This document shows positions 34,522-46,279 of a stretch of DNA of 64,000 nucleotides, one piece after another; the first letter of the stretch is position 1; each line of letters opens with the position of its first letter. The notes beneath the pieces are model-generated. The model saw only the letters and a list, made by a program, of their open reading frames with translations. It did no database searches and was not told the origin of the DNA. This stretch comes from Eucalyptus grandis (Eukaryota > Streptophyta > Magnoliopsida > Myrtales > Myrtaceae). The stretch is from assembly GCF_016545825.1 (NCBI RefSeq), contig NC_052622.1, forward strand, positions 8,437,001-8,501,000, written 5' to 3'. Position numbers and translations under genes: made by a program.

Positions 34522-36180
34522 GCCGTTCGTATATATGCCCAAATGGCTTGGTCTAAAAAACACTCGTCTATGAAAACTAGCAAAACAAGTACAAGAAGTA
34601 CAAAACCGATCATCTATTAACTTCTCGATGCTCATCAGCTCCTCGTAAAATTACGTGGATAAGAAGACAAAAACAGTCTAGGAAAGTCAACAAAGTTGTT
34701 TGATCAAGATGCCAAACCTCAATTACCGCACGGTTTTCCAGCGAACATCCTATGCCCTGGCTTTAATTGCGTTGTTTTAGAGGCCTTCCTTTCTCTGCCA
34801 TGCATCCCTGGTCGAAGTATCGTGCAACGCTCACATTTTTGTCATTACTAATAGAGCCATCGTGGTCGACTAGAGCATGTAAGTTTGAGATTTGGGCCCA
34901 CCAATCGGCACTACCAAGAAATGTAATATTTGTGCTGCCTTTTCCGATTCACTCATACAAATCAATCAGCGAATATAAAATCTCGTATAATTTTAGAAAG
35001 GACTTTACTAACATAGAGGTTTTTGGTATACTGTTAGAACAACAGCTTGTTATAAGCTACAAATTCTTAAAGGATTAGATCATGCAATATTTTATAATTA
35101 TTTGTTATTTGATTTTTTTATTATCTAAAACCGACTGTTATTCTCACAGTAAATTCAAGACTATCATCCAATCAATTTTCTTTTAAAAAATACAAGACAA
35201 TTTCTCACTTGCATACGACCTTGGTCTATGCCTCAGCCTCTCAGGTCTCTTTCTACTTTTCTTCAGTATAATAAATCAGGCTTTCATTCTTTGATTTCCA
35301 CATTCCACCTCCACATAAATCCCATCTTCCTCGCTGACATAAAGTCATCAACATTCAATTTAATCCCTAAAAAGAGGAATCGACAATGATCGCGCGATAC
35401 GAAAGCATATATACCCAAAAAGGCCTTCTAAATGGAATAGATGTTATGTGAGGTCAACCATATTTAATAATGTCTTTGTATTTGGCTAGGTGCATTACGT
35501 GAGAGTAAAGCGTAATTCTACAATCACAGTTTTGTTCATTAACCTCTTTGATCCGAGATTAATTTTAACATCGCCCTTAAAAAATCCAAAACATAACAAC
35601 CTCCTTAGTTAATTGACGTATGACAAGGGTCAACGAAAAAGACAGCATCTAAGTTAACAATTTGGGAAGATTAGTATTTGTGATGGAGGATATCGACTTA
35701 TCATGAGGCAGAATCTTTCCCACATCTCACAATCAGCTCTCAAGCAAGTTTTTCCACCTTTGGTTTTTTTTTTTTTTTTTTTCAAGAAACAAACTATCAC
35801 AAATTTTTAGAGACAGACCAAGGGCCCATTCACTTGAGAGAAAATTGCTTGGGAGATAACTTTTCGATATTTGGATGACGGAAAATTAATTGATTAACAT
35901 AAAATGTTATCTGTGGATTAAAAACAAGAAGTTTATATCAAGAAAAATGACTTCCCCTTATGGCTAGGGGGAAATCCTTTTCCCCGATTTCTTGATAATT
36001 TGTAGTCGTTAAATTAGGTTCAGTTAGACTATGTTAATGCATTTTAGTGGAACTAGATTTGGCACAAACAAACACAAAAAGAAAATGATTTATTTTGTCT
36101 CAAATTGAATTTTCTGAAAATTTGGAGTTTTAATGAAAATAACACACTCCCTCCCTCTTCGTGCTCTACTTTTCTTCACC
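34522..36180. other. Intergenic DNA between gene B and unit C, no gene
   Basis: 34540-34830 pairs with 13820-13960 and 15530-15680 upstream of gene B, so it is the same intergenic position in the next unit. The rest (34830-36180) is AT-rich with no supported frame; a poly-T run lies at about 35766-35782. Confidence 0.5.
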
Positions 36181-36560
36181 AACTGTAAAGGCCGAAATAT
36201 AATTGAGAGTCCCCAGCCATTAATAGAAAAAAAAATGCAGCTAAAGTAGCTTTATCGGACAATTTAAAGATAAGTAGCAGCCCATCTTCGTTTCCCTCAC
36301 TCCAATCATTGTTGGCGAAATAGATATGCTCACTTCAACCCATATAACTATCGGAATTTCCACTTCAGAGAATCAGCATCAGCATCAGCATCGTCCTCCA
36401 CTCCCTACACCATATTTTCCTTCTCAAATCGTGCCCTACTTTTTTCTTCAGGTTTTGTTTCTTTGATCTCTTGGCTCATCGCTTCTGTTCTTTGATGTTC
36501 TTCATCTATTACCATATTCGATTAGATCTGGGTTTTGGCAATGGTTTTCTTGTCTTATGG
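36181..36560 (+). promoter_or_regulatory. Leader of unit C, matching the gene B leader
   Basis: 36350-36540 aligns with 16190-16400, with the same TTCTTCAG|GTTTTGTT donor at 36452. An imperfect CAGCAT repeat (about 36374-36393) precedes it. No coding exon follows in this unit, so it is probably an orphan. Confidence 0.45.
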
Positions 36561-37799
36561 AATTGATCTCTTTTGAGGATACTCCAACATTGTAAGTTTG
36601 TTTCTTATTGAATTATGCCTGCATATTCAAGTATTCAAATCCACGATCACATGTTCTTTTTGCAATTACAATTAGCTCGGGAAGCATTCTTTTTATGAAC
36701 TTTTCTACTTCTTTGAATTTGCTAACTTTGGTCTATATTTAGCTACTCGAATTCTGCCTTACCGCATCTTCTAGATTGCCCCTGAATGATATGGTCATCT
36801 GAATTTTGTTGTGAACATAACTTGAATTTGCAGTCCACCCAAAAGAGAAAACCTTGCATGTTCACTGTGAAATTTCTAAAAATCCGGAATAGTAATGATT
36901 TGCAAATTATCAAGAAAAGGTTGGTAATTTCACAAAAGTGCTACTAAGTTACTAACAGTCACTTGAAAATCAAATAACTCATAATTTGTTTTTACCCACA
37001 ACTTTTAGCACGTGCCAACTCTTTCAGAAATTTGCTAGCACAGAAAAAAATTGTCTTTTAAACTGCAATAGTAAAACGGTCCCTCTAAAGTACAAAAAGC
37101 AAGAACGGTTTGTGAAATTTGAAAGGAACAAAAAAACCAAGTACCACTGTTCCAAAATTTTGATAATAAGTATGTGATTCGATAAGCTGATTAATCTAAT
37201 GAAGGGTATGTGAAACACTCTATTAATCTACCGATATATCGAGTCTAAGCCTAATATCATGTGCCAACGAAATGTCAAAGTTTTGGACTTAAGGTGCGAC
37301 TAAGATAAGAAAAAGGCGAGCTCAGATTATGTTGCTAGCTTTGTATATTCTATTTATTCATTTCAAGGAAGAAGCCAAAAGAGAACGAGGATTTTGGCTG
37401 AAGATTAAAAAAAAAAAAAAAGAGGTTAAAATTTGGGCAATGGGACCAATCGGGAATCGACCAAAAAGGAAAATGGATAGCATGTGGGAACGAGGGCATG
37501 GCGGGCCAGAGACCAAAAAGGAAGAGGACAAGATAGGGGCGGCTTTATGCATGAAAATCAATCGGCAAAATTTTGTAGGATTACTGTGAATTGTCTAAAA
37601 AATATGACACGTTTTTATATGTAAATGCCCAAATAGTACTTATTTTCATATTAGGTACACTCGGCTGAGTCATTCACGCTTCTACGATCTTATGTAACTA
37701 TTTTAAACTTGGAAGTATTAGGTTTAATGGTGTACGCTAATTTTGTAGGATTGTTGTTAACTATTATAAAATTTTAAATAATAAGTTAAATGGGGGTAA
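36561..37799. other. Unit C leader-intron DNA without coding exon
   Basis: 37650-37800 pairs with 20590-20770, the DNA just upstream of exon 1 in gene B. Where exon 1 should begin, the sequence changes to the GRF-bearing repeat at 37800. Short frames (for example 37329-37589) have no known domain. Confidence 0.5.
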
Positions 37800-38148
37800 G
37801 TATAATAAAAGTGCTAAAAGTTATGTATGACGTTTATTTTAATACCAAAAGTTTATTTTAGATTACTTAAGTACCAAAAAGTTTGAAAAACAATCATTTC
37901 AATGCCAACGCCGATCTCATTGGCCGGAAATCCGATGTTGCCATTTTTTATTGATTTTGGAAGCCGACGTGGCTCGTTGAAGAGTACAATCAGTATGCAG
38001 ACAACAAGACAACGCCATTTGGCATCTTTTCCCTAAGTGAGAACCCTAAATCCCCAAATTGAAGGAGAGCCAAAAGTTCAAAACCCTAAATCCTCAATTT
38101 GAATGCATACTTCGATTTTCTCTCAAACTTATTAGCTCACTTTTGTAA
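37800..38148 (+). repeat. TIR-family leader in front of the GRF ORF
   Basis: It resembles the first part of the array units: 'AAGTGCTAAAAGTTATG', then 'CAATCATTTCAATGCCAACGCCGAT', compare ATTACTTCAATGCCATTGCCGAT at 55450. It ends in 'AACCCTAAATCC' phrases that also precede the GRF start in the array. Confidence 0.5.
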
Positions 38149-38586
38149 ATGGAGGGCAAAAGTTTCAACAGCGGCTCACATTCGCGCAAAAAAAAAAATG
38201 AATTAGATAATGAGTGTTACTATTATTGCGGGTTACTGAGTTTAAGAAGAACATCTGGGATTCGATTGAATCCCAGGAGAAGATCCCATGGGTGTGGCAA
38301 ATATAAAAAATGCTCGAAGTGTAAATGTTTCAAATGGGTTGATACAAAATTCTCCGATCAAGCGATAAGAGTAATCTTGGAGCTACTTAAAGGTCGACAT
38401 CAACCTCCACCTAAATTAATGGATGAGTTGGAGGAAGGCGACTTAATATAAACTCAAATGAAGGGTTTAATATCTATGGTTGACCATTTGAATAAAGAAG
38501 TTTCAAGGCTGAAAATTGAAAGAAACTTTTATCGAGTATTGATTGTGTTGTTATTCTCTTGTATAATATATTCAAATGTGAAGTGA
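38149..38586 (+). pseudogene. GRF zinc-finger protein with C-terminal membrane anchor, one in-frame stop
   Basis: The open part (100 codons) has a GRF-type zinc finger: CYYYCGLLSLRRTS, then LNPRRRSHGCGKYKKC and CKCFKWVD. Plant proteins of this type are short, with one GRF finger, a coiled coil and a final hydrophobic helix; their role is not established, and GRF fingers elsewhere bind single-stranded nucleic acid. A TAA at 38449-38451 ends the frame, but the same frame continues 44 more codons with a coiled-coil-like MVDHLNKEVSRLKIERNF and a hydrophobic tail (VLIVLLFSCIIYSN) to TGA at 38586. It therefore looks like a complete family member broken by one stop. Some finger residues differ from the usual NPGRRF. 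Confidence 0.75.
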
Positions 38587-38755
38587 ATAATGAGAAAAAG
38601 TTTATATGTCTACCATAGTCAAAGACATAGAATATGTAATTTTACCTAGTTATTTATAAGTTGTTTTTTTTGTTTGCTGCAATTTTTGTATAGAACAAAA
38701 GGTTTTGTTGCAATCTAAGATAGATTTGGAAGGTTGGAGTTGGAATACATTAGTT
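38587..38755. other. Spacer
   Basis: AT-rich, no feature seen. Confidence 0.3.
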
Positions 38756-40493
38756 TGTTGACACTTGATTTTTAGTTGACATATCATTACAACAATTAAA
38801 AAAAAATTCAGGATTTAAGTTTCGATCACGACGGAACCCCATCTCTCGACCAAAAAATGTCGGTTTTCATTTACTTCTTTTGCATTGTCATTTTTAAGCA
38901 GTTTTTAGTTCATTTTCAAGAAAAACTAGAAAAGTCAAACAGTTGACTTTTAGGTTGATTTTTTTGGTCAATCCTTTGACCAAAAGTCAATCCTCAGTCA
39001 AAAATTGATTTTTTGCCCAAAAAATTCCATTTAGCTTTAATTTTACTTCTTTCAAATCAATTTCTTGAAAATTCAAAGATTTGATCAAAAAAATCAACCT
39101 TTTAGGAAAAATTAACAAAGTTGTTGACTTTTGGTCAAACCTTTGACCAAAAAAAAAAATAAAAAATGCACAAATACATTTCTTTTAATGCCAATTTGAC
39201 TTTTGTGTCAAAAATTTCACAAAATTCGATTAAAAACCTTGATTTCTGAATTTTTCAGTTTTAGATTCTAAATCAATCAAAAATAAAATTACTTTTATTC
39301 TAGTCATAATTAGGTGTAGTTCCTTCTTTGACATTTGGTTTAAGGACTATCTTAAATCTGTTTAAGCATTCAATTTTGCGATTTATCGAGTCAAAATACG
39401 AATGCCTGTTTTGAACCTTAATTAGAGGACCAAAATCGATCATTCATAACTTACGAACGGATGATTACTTCTCACTCATTTTCTTAAGATAAGTCCAAAT
39501 TCGAGATCGATTTTGTGAAATTCACACAAGAACTCATCAATTTGAAGAATTTTATCCTCCCAAGCATTAGAAAGTCAAGCAATTAAGCTTCAATTGGCAA
39601 ACTTTAAATTGACCCATTCATGGCTATGATTTAATTTCATAAATCTGGGTCTAATTTTAATATTATGCTTAGATCCATTTTTGACCTAAGTTTGAGCACT
39701 TCAATTCAAGGTCAATTTGAATGTGGTAAGTGATCTTACCTTTGGGTAGTTCATTAGATAGGGCAATTGTGACACTAATTGAGTTCAATTTTGATTCATT
39801 TGCAATTTTGTCCATTGAATTGAAAATTTTACCATTTTAGCCCTTTAGGCCCAATTCAAAGCACCCATGGTTTCGACTCATTTTTTTTCCATGATAATCA
39901 TTTAATTAGGTCAATAAAAGACCCCTAGATCATATTCATAAGGTTTGATTGGCTTAAGTGTATCTTAATTGGTCAATTTCTTCATAAAAATGATAAAATT
40001 CCTTTTCAATTAGGTTCTTTAGGTGTCAAATTGCATAAATTTTGACCCACACGGGTCCTAAGTGGAAAAATGGTAGGAACCGGGACCAAACCGGTCAAGA
40101 ATCGATCAAAATCTAGCCGAACCGAACCGAACCGGTTTGGCCAGGGTCTAATCAAGCCGCCAGGTGGGATGGCCGATTCAGGCCCTTGCCGACAGGTTCA
40201 TGGCCTTTGGCCACCGGTTCTAGAACCCTCTCACTCCCAATTTCACTTCTACACCTTCAATTTCCTTAAATTTTACAAATTGGTCTTCGAATTTCGTCAA
40301 ATGGCAAATTGACCCCTAATTAGGCATTTTGACACAATCCCGACTTTGGCTTGGTTTTTTGCAAATCAAGCCCACTAGATCAATTACCCAACACCTTGAT
40401 ATTATAATGGAGCATTCGAAATGGATTTTTGACCGTTGGACCGAGATTTTGACCCTAGGGTCTAACCGATGGCTAAAATCGATTAATGTTGGA

Positions 40494-40502
40494 GTATATA
40501 AG
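40494..40502 (+). promoter_or_regulatory. TATA box inside the LTR-like block
   Basis: GTATATAAG about 50 bases upstream of a CT-rich stretch. The layout fits a U3/R boundary. Confidence 0.45.
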
Positions 40503-41194
40503 TGAAATCTCTTCTATTTTCATAATAGAATGCTCATTTGCACGAAATTTTCTCCCTCTTCAGACCTCTCTCTCTCATTTTTCCCTCCAAAAACCCTACC
40601 AAAACAAATCACTCTCTCCCTCTCCCTCTCTCTCTTTCTCTCTCTAAGTTTTGGTTCATCTCTTGGATCGATTCTTCCTTTTTTTTTCTTGAGCCGGTGG
40701 TTTGATTAATCCCGATTTGAGCCATAGTGACTTGATCTACATTCTTGGATTCCCGATCATGATCCGGTGATTAGATCCAACTAATTGCGATTGAAACCGA
40801 CGAAAATCGCAACAAAGGTAATGATTCAAAACTCGAATCCGATGAAGCGAGATCGAGTTAGTCGATCAAGGCTAGGATTCAAGATTAGGAGCTTTTGCAT
40901 GCTTAATGTTGATGAGTATGAATGCTGCAATGAGTTGTTTGATGATTTAAATGATAATTGTGATTTTAAGCCTAATCAGTGATTTTCGTAGGCCTGTACA
41001 TAGGTTACTGTTTTGGCTAAAACGAGGTCCGAAATGACCTCGTTTGAGCTTGAGTCCTCTTAAGATTAGGTAATAGACATCCCAAGCTTCAAAATGATGG
41101 GTCTCACGCCCAAAACGACCATCATATGACCCTCCAAAAATACATCTGAAAATTAACAATTCTGCAATAGTTTAGGTTTTTTTCGGTTCTGATC

Positions 41195-41780
41195 CGGTTC
41201 CACCTTCTGACTTTGTTATTTTTGTGCCAACTTTCATGATCATTTTTTGATAAAATTTTCATCATGATTTTTGTTCCAAATCATGTCTTGCATCTTTTGT
41301 AATTTTTTTTATGATTTTTGGATGCGTTTAACAAGGTCAGATTTACTTGGATCTAGGCTTAGGTCAATCTATTCCATATCGATCTCTGTTTTGCTATTTT
41401 TGTGCTGATTTTTGTGTTGAGTTTTGGAATGACTTTCCTTGATAAAAGTTGCTCGTACAAATGTTGTGCATCTTCTTTAGGTTTTTTTAAAATATGTTGG
41501 ACATGATTAGCTAGGTCAAAAGTGCTTAGATTTGGACATAGGTTAGTCTATCTTGTATTAGTTCGAGATTTGTTTTAATGAATCTATGCTTTTACTATTT
41601 TTGTGCCGATTTTTGTGTTGAGTTATGGAACAACTTTCCATGATGAAAGTTTCTTGTACAAGTGTTTTTCATATTCTATATTTTTTTCAAAATTTTTAGA
41701 CATCTTTGGGTAGGTCAAAATTGCTTAGATTTAGACATAGGTCAATCTGTCCTATATTAGTCCGAGATTTGTTTTGATGA
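41195..41780. repeat. Three diverged tandem repeats of about 190 bp
   Basis: 'TTTTTGTGC-GATTTTTGTGTTGAG', 'GACTTTCC-TGAT-AAAGTT' and 'GGTCAATCTAT' phrases recur in order three times (near 41220, 41400 and 41600). Confidence 0.65.
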
Positions 41781-42689
41781 AATTGAGTCCATAACCGCAC
41801 TTATTTGATCTCAAGTCCTTCATGAAAGATGAAATGCATTATATATATGTTCAATTTATGTATGCTTTGAGTGATTTTAAGGTTTTCTAATGAATGCTTA
41901 TGTTTTGCCTTCTTAATTATTGATGTGCGCACTTTCAAAGATCTCGATTTTAGTATACCAAATTGACCTAGTTTGGACTCAAGCTCTTCTAGGAAGATGT
42001 AGGAAACATTTAAAAGTTTCTAATGCCACTAATTTCATGTCAATAGCTCATCATTTAGACTAATTTTTCATTTTCTCAAAGTCAGATTACTATCTGAATG
42101 AGGGATCAAATTTGGACCCCTGTTTTAACTCCTGTCTGGACAGACCTTTGATATTTTTGTTCCATTTTTTCTATTTGGAATATAAACTTTTTCTCTTAAT
42201 GAAACTTTATTTTCATCATGTTGACTATGTTGTGTATAAATTTGATGATTTTTAGGCATGTTATGATAGGAAAATTTCTCGTGACATTAGCTGAATGTCC
42301 TGTTGTTTTGACAAATTTCTGATATGTTGTTACTTGTTGTTTGATTTTTGTAAAATCATGTGTACATTGTTCAAGAAAACTTTCTTCACAAAAGTTGTTT
42401 GTTATCATGTCATGCATATTATGAAATTTTTTCATAGCTAGATTGTCAATGGGTATTACTCAATTTTTCTGTCCTTGCACATTTGTTCTGAAATTTCCTG
42501 ATTTAAACTTGATTGTGATTATTTAGCTACACCTTTTAGATTAGTATGTACATGAAATTATGAAATTTTATCTTCATGATTGTTTTAAATACTTGATCTT
42601 TGTTGTTAACAACCGACCATTTCAAATCGCATCTTTAAAAAAAAAAAAATGTTTTGATACATGTGATGTTTCTCAAAAACGATTCCTAA

Positions 42690-43005
42690 AAAGGTTATTT
42701 TCCAAAACTCGATTTGGCGTAAGGAAAGATCATGGTTTGGACCATATTCAAAATGCCTATGACACTTGTGACTTCTAATGCGAGGCCCGGGCTAGCCTTG
42801 GCAATTGAATGTGTTCCATAGCCTAGATATTCCTTAATCCTAAATATTTTCAAACATTTTTAAAAATCCTGTTTTAACAACGTGAAAGTCACGGTTTGAA
42901 TTGTATTCAAAATGTCTGCGACGCTTGTAACTTCTAATGCAAGGCCTGGGCTAGCCTTAGCAATTGAATGCCTTTCATAGCCGGGATATCACATTGTCTC
43001 AAAAA
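42690..43005. repeat. Tandem duplication of about 195 bp
   Basis: Two copies of 'TATTCAAAATG-CT--GAC-CTTGT-ACTTCTAATGC-AGGCC-GGGCTAGCCTT-GCAATTGAATG' begin near 42747 and 42907, the clearest internal repeat of this block. Confidence 0.75.
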
Positions 43006-44957
43006 TTTTCATGAATGATTTTGAGATATATATTGAAATATCACATGTACCCTTCATACATATGATCCCATCATGCATTAGAAATTGTTTGTGTTTGTGA
43101 TTGGCACATGCCCTTGGTAATAAGTGACCCGCCGACTGAATAACTAGACTACCTAGGGAAGCAATTAAGGAATCTAAATGCAATGGACTTGAAAATTCGA
43201 CTATAAATTGACTGCTCGACCGTGTTGATTTGCAAGGGTCATTATGGCACTATCGAAATCGATTAGAAACCAGAGATAAGTCGATTTGACTAAGATATAT
43301 GATCAGAGTGTTGGTGATTACACATGATTGCAAAATACTCATCGATCGGTATTAGACTGATTTTTCTATCGTTTTAGTATCCGGTGCCCATAATTGAAAC
43401 CTCTAAATTTTCATGACAACCGATGGTCACCAATGTGTCAAAGATGTACACGGTGACTCGAGATAAATTGATCACGGGTCAATTGCACCAAAAATTCTTA
43501 AAAGCTACCCGACAGGCCAGGTCACGCTAAAATCGCATCGAATGGAAATTAACTAAGAATTTGAACCCGATTTCAAAAGTTGAAAGTTCTGTGGTGTCAC
43601 GATTTATTTTAGGAATGTCGACTCATCCTCCGAAGAATTTTTATAGATTCTAAGATTTTTACGGAAAATCGATTCGGATATTGCGAAAATTAACGGAAAT
43701 TCGAGTAAGCCAAAATTAAAGGAAATTTGACTTCCAAAGTTGAGCGCTTTGAGTGTTGGTGACATAGAAAATTATACGAGATTTTTCTTCATCGAAATCG
43801 AACCTCAATTTGGGGAATTGAGTAAAGGAAAGTGAAACTATTTGAGTGAAATTCGGAATTGGCATGGGGCTGCAAAATGATATTTCAATTTGGACAATAT
43901 TGTGGATTTTCAAGCTAAAAAGTAAGGGGGGGATACTTGAAGAGTTTTGGACCACCAATGATGAAATTGGATAATGTTTGATGACTTTTTGTCCCTCTCC
44001 TCTTCCAAGCTTGCACGCGACTCTCCCCCATTCCTTTTCTCTCTCTCTCTCTCGTCAGATTCTGCTTTTGCTTTCATTTTCTTTCCACGAGATTCATCTC
44101 TTTCCTTCGAAGATAGCCGCCCATCGTGGTCCACGTCTTCACCGTCAACCCCACCAGCGAGTTGCTCCATTCCCCGTGTCCTTCTCTTGCTTGATCAACC
44201 TGACCGAAGTTGTGCTGCCCCACCATCTTCGATTTCTGCTTCACCAGCGATTTCCCCTTCATCTTCTCTGCTCCACGCGTCCAAGCCCTAGCACCGTTGG
44301 TCAAAAAACCAGCTAAAGCCTCCATTGTTGACTCATCTGCCTCGCTGAAGCTGCCCGCGTTGCCTCTCGCCTTTAGCCCGCATTGAGCCCAACCCATCAG
44401 TAGCCTCTCCAAGTCCACGTTCTCTGCCCCTCCTCGTGTCTTCCGTGTGTGCAGTCAACCAAAGCAACTCACACAAAGCAGCTTCTTCAACATCCCTAGA
44501 AGACCTAGCGAGGCCACGCGTCTTCGTCTTCAGTAGCTTCCATAAACCGCTCGCGAGAAACCCAGCCACAAGTTGGCCCAAGCCAGCGAACTTCAGACCC
44601 AGCAAAGCCCATCTTTGGGCTTTCTTGTGCAACCCAGTGAAGCCAGCAATTTCGGCCCAGTATCTCCATCAAGCTCAGCCCATTTCAGTTGGATCCAAGC
44701 CTTGTAGCAACCCAAGTTCTCAGCCCAGTTCAGTTGCATTTCAATCGAGCAGTTGGGCTATTTGAAGCCCGCGAAAATTACAGTAGCCCAGTTCAGCGAA
44801 GCCCGCTTAGTTCAGTCCATTTTCAGTAGGCCCAAGCCCAAGTCTAAGCCTAGAAATTTCTGTGGGCTTGCAAGGTTTCTTGGCCCGGTCCGAGTGTCCG
44901 TCAACGCTGCCGAAAATTTGAAAAAAATATTAAAGCCATGTTGGTTGTGTGGCTGAC

Positions 44958-45490
44958 ACCAAATTTCACAAAGATATATGCGTGATGCAAAATGCTATGT
45001 AAATTGAATGGCTGAGGGGCTCACTTCAGCTGTTCACTGCTCTGGAATAAGATTGTTAATTTTGAACATGTGAAAACTTACGATTTTGTGAATTTACTCG
45101 TCTAGAGCAACCAAGAAAGATTTACCTTGGACCAGTTTGATTCGTGGCACTCTCGAGTCATGACATCCTAAGCACTCACTCACATGTCTTGTGTGTAAAG
45201 AGAATAATTCTCATCCCCTATTCTCTTAGTCCAAAATTCGGCGAGGAAGACCATAAAATTTTTTTGAAATTTCTGTTCAGTCCTCACAAAAATTCGAATT
45301 CTAGCCCAACTCATCGCAGCCCTTTCATTTCCCCCACTTCTCTCAAACCATAAGGAGCTTTTGCATAGTGAATCTTGAATGAACTTGATGAGTGTTTAAA
45401 GAATAAGCAATCTATGCATATATACGACCGACGATCCAACTTCTTAATTTAGCTTAGGAGGATGTGAAAGAATTTTGCTTGCAGTTTAAT
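44958..45490 (+). repeat. Duplicated 3' flank, copy C
   Basis: It pairs with 9105-9590 and 34030-34280. The phrase GGCACTCTCGAGTCATGACAT and the following ACATGTCTTGTGTGTAAAGA are shared, and CTTGATGAGTGTTTAAAGA later on pairs with 9549. No gene body belongs to it. Confidence 0.65.
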
Positions 45491-45940
45491 TTAGTATTTG
45501 ACAATTAACCAAGAATTTCTGGGGGCACTAGCACGAGCAAAAATGGTTGAAAAGTCTACTGTTTCCTTCACGGAGCAGCGCATCTTGTCTCTCCTTTCTC
45601 AAATTGCTCATCTTCCTCTACTCTACTCTACTTCACTTCCGCTTCTCAGCTTAACCCCTGAATCTAGAGCCGCTTGGCGTTCCAACCCAGTTCCAACAAT
45701 GCACTTCTCGGAAAGCCGGGAATTGGCTACATACACCGGAAACCCGAGATCGAAAGAGTAAGGACTGAGGTGCGTAGCGAAACTTTGGACAGGTAGCCGG
45801 GGGCGAGTCAAAAAATCCAAGAGTTCCATTTTCCTTTTCTTTCCATTCCAATCCGCGGAGATGAGGAAAACAAGCAGAAGCAGTCCCACAGAAAAAAGAA
45901 ACTTCTCTTAGACTTCAGCACTTGAACTTGACTTTCCAAC

Positions 45941-46171
45941 TTGTTGGGGATTCAATTAGCAAGCTATGCACTTGCCTTGCTCTCTCTTGTATGCTTGGGC
46001 TTGGTGTTAGACGTTAGACCTATCCTATCATGGGTACTTGTCTATTACTTTGACTGCTTAGCAACTGGCTTTCATGGTTTTCATGTGATCATAGGGGCCG
46101 GAGCTGCTACAATTGCTTCAGCGGGAGCAGCTGTCGGTATTTCAGAAAGAAGGCTTGGCTCCGGAAGATGA
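45941..46171 (+). pseudogene. Chimeric cox3-atp9 fragment in a 76-codon frame
   Basis: The frame has a hydrophobic start (LALLSLVCLGLVLDV), then CLATGFHGFHVIIG, which is cytochrome c oxidase subunit 3, and without a break AGAATIASAGAAVGI, which is ATP synthase subunit 9. The two meet at an I-G overlap, as expected from recombination at a short shared sequence. Such fusions occur in plant mitochondrial genomes. Only short pieces of each gene are present, so no enzyme function is possible; expression in the nucleus is unlikely. Confidence 0.7.
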
Positions 46172-46198
46172 CCTGATGGAGGAAGACTTGAAGGTTGG

Positions 46199-46279
46199 TG
46201 ATTGTCCATCTGTTTGTGGGTGGAAGGCGGTACTAAAGTGTAGCTTAGTTCCCATGGCTTGTTGAAATCCACTCCAAAA
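46199..46279 (-). pseudogene. Gypsy integrase fragment
   Basis: The minus strand reads FWSGFQQAMGTKLHFSTAFH then PQTDGQS. This is the integrase core end (STA-HPQTDGQSER), lost from its element. Sequence on both sides does not continue the integrase. Confidence 0.75.

Larger units (their letters stand above)
38756..44957 (+). repeat. Long non-coding LTR-like block (solo LTR or LARD-like)
   Basis: It opens TGTTGACACTTG and closes GTGGCTGACA, just before gene-flank DNA resumes at 44958. A TATA box (GTATATAAG, 40494-40502) is followed by a CT-rich leader as in an LTR promoter. The 6.2 kb hold no coding frame with a known domain, but many Q/F-rich AT stretches and internal repeats. The open frames at 43910-44960 lie in a CT-rich part and are not convincing. 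No 5-bp target duplication was found (TAGTT versus CCAAA), so the ends are tentative. Confidence 0.45.

Noticed and set aside
43910..44960. Frames of 99 to 114 codons in both directions
   Set aside because: CT-rich part of a long LTR-like block; multiple overlapping frames and no domain.
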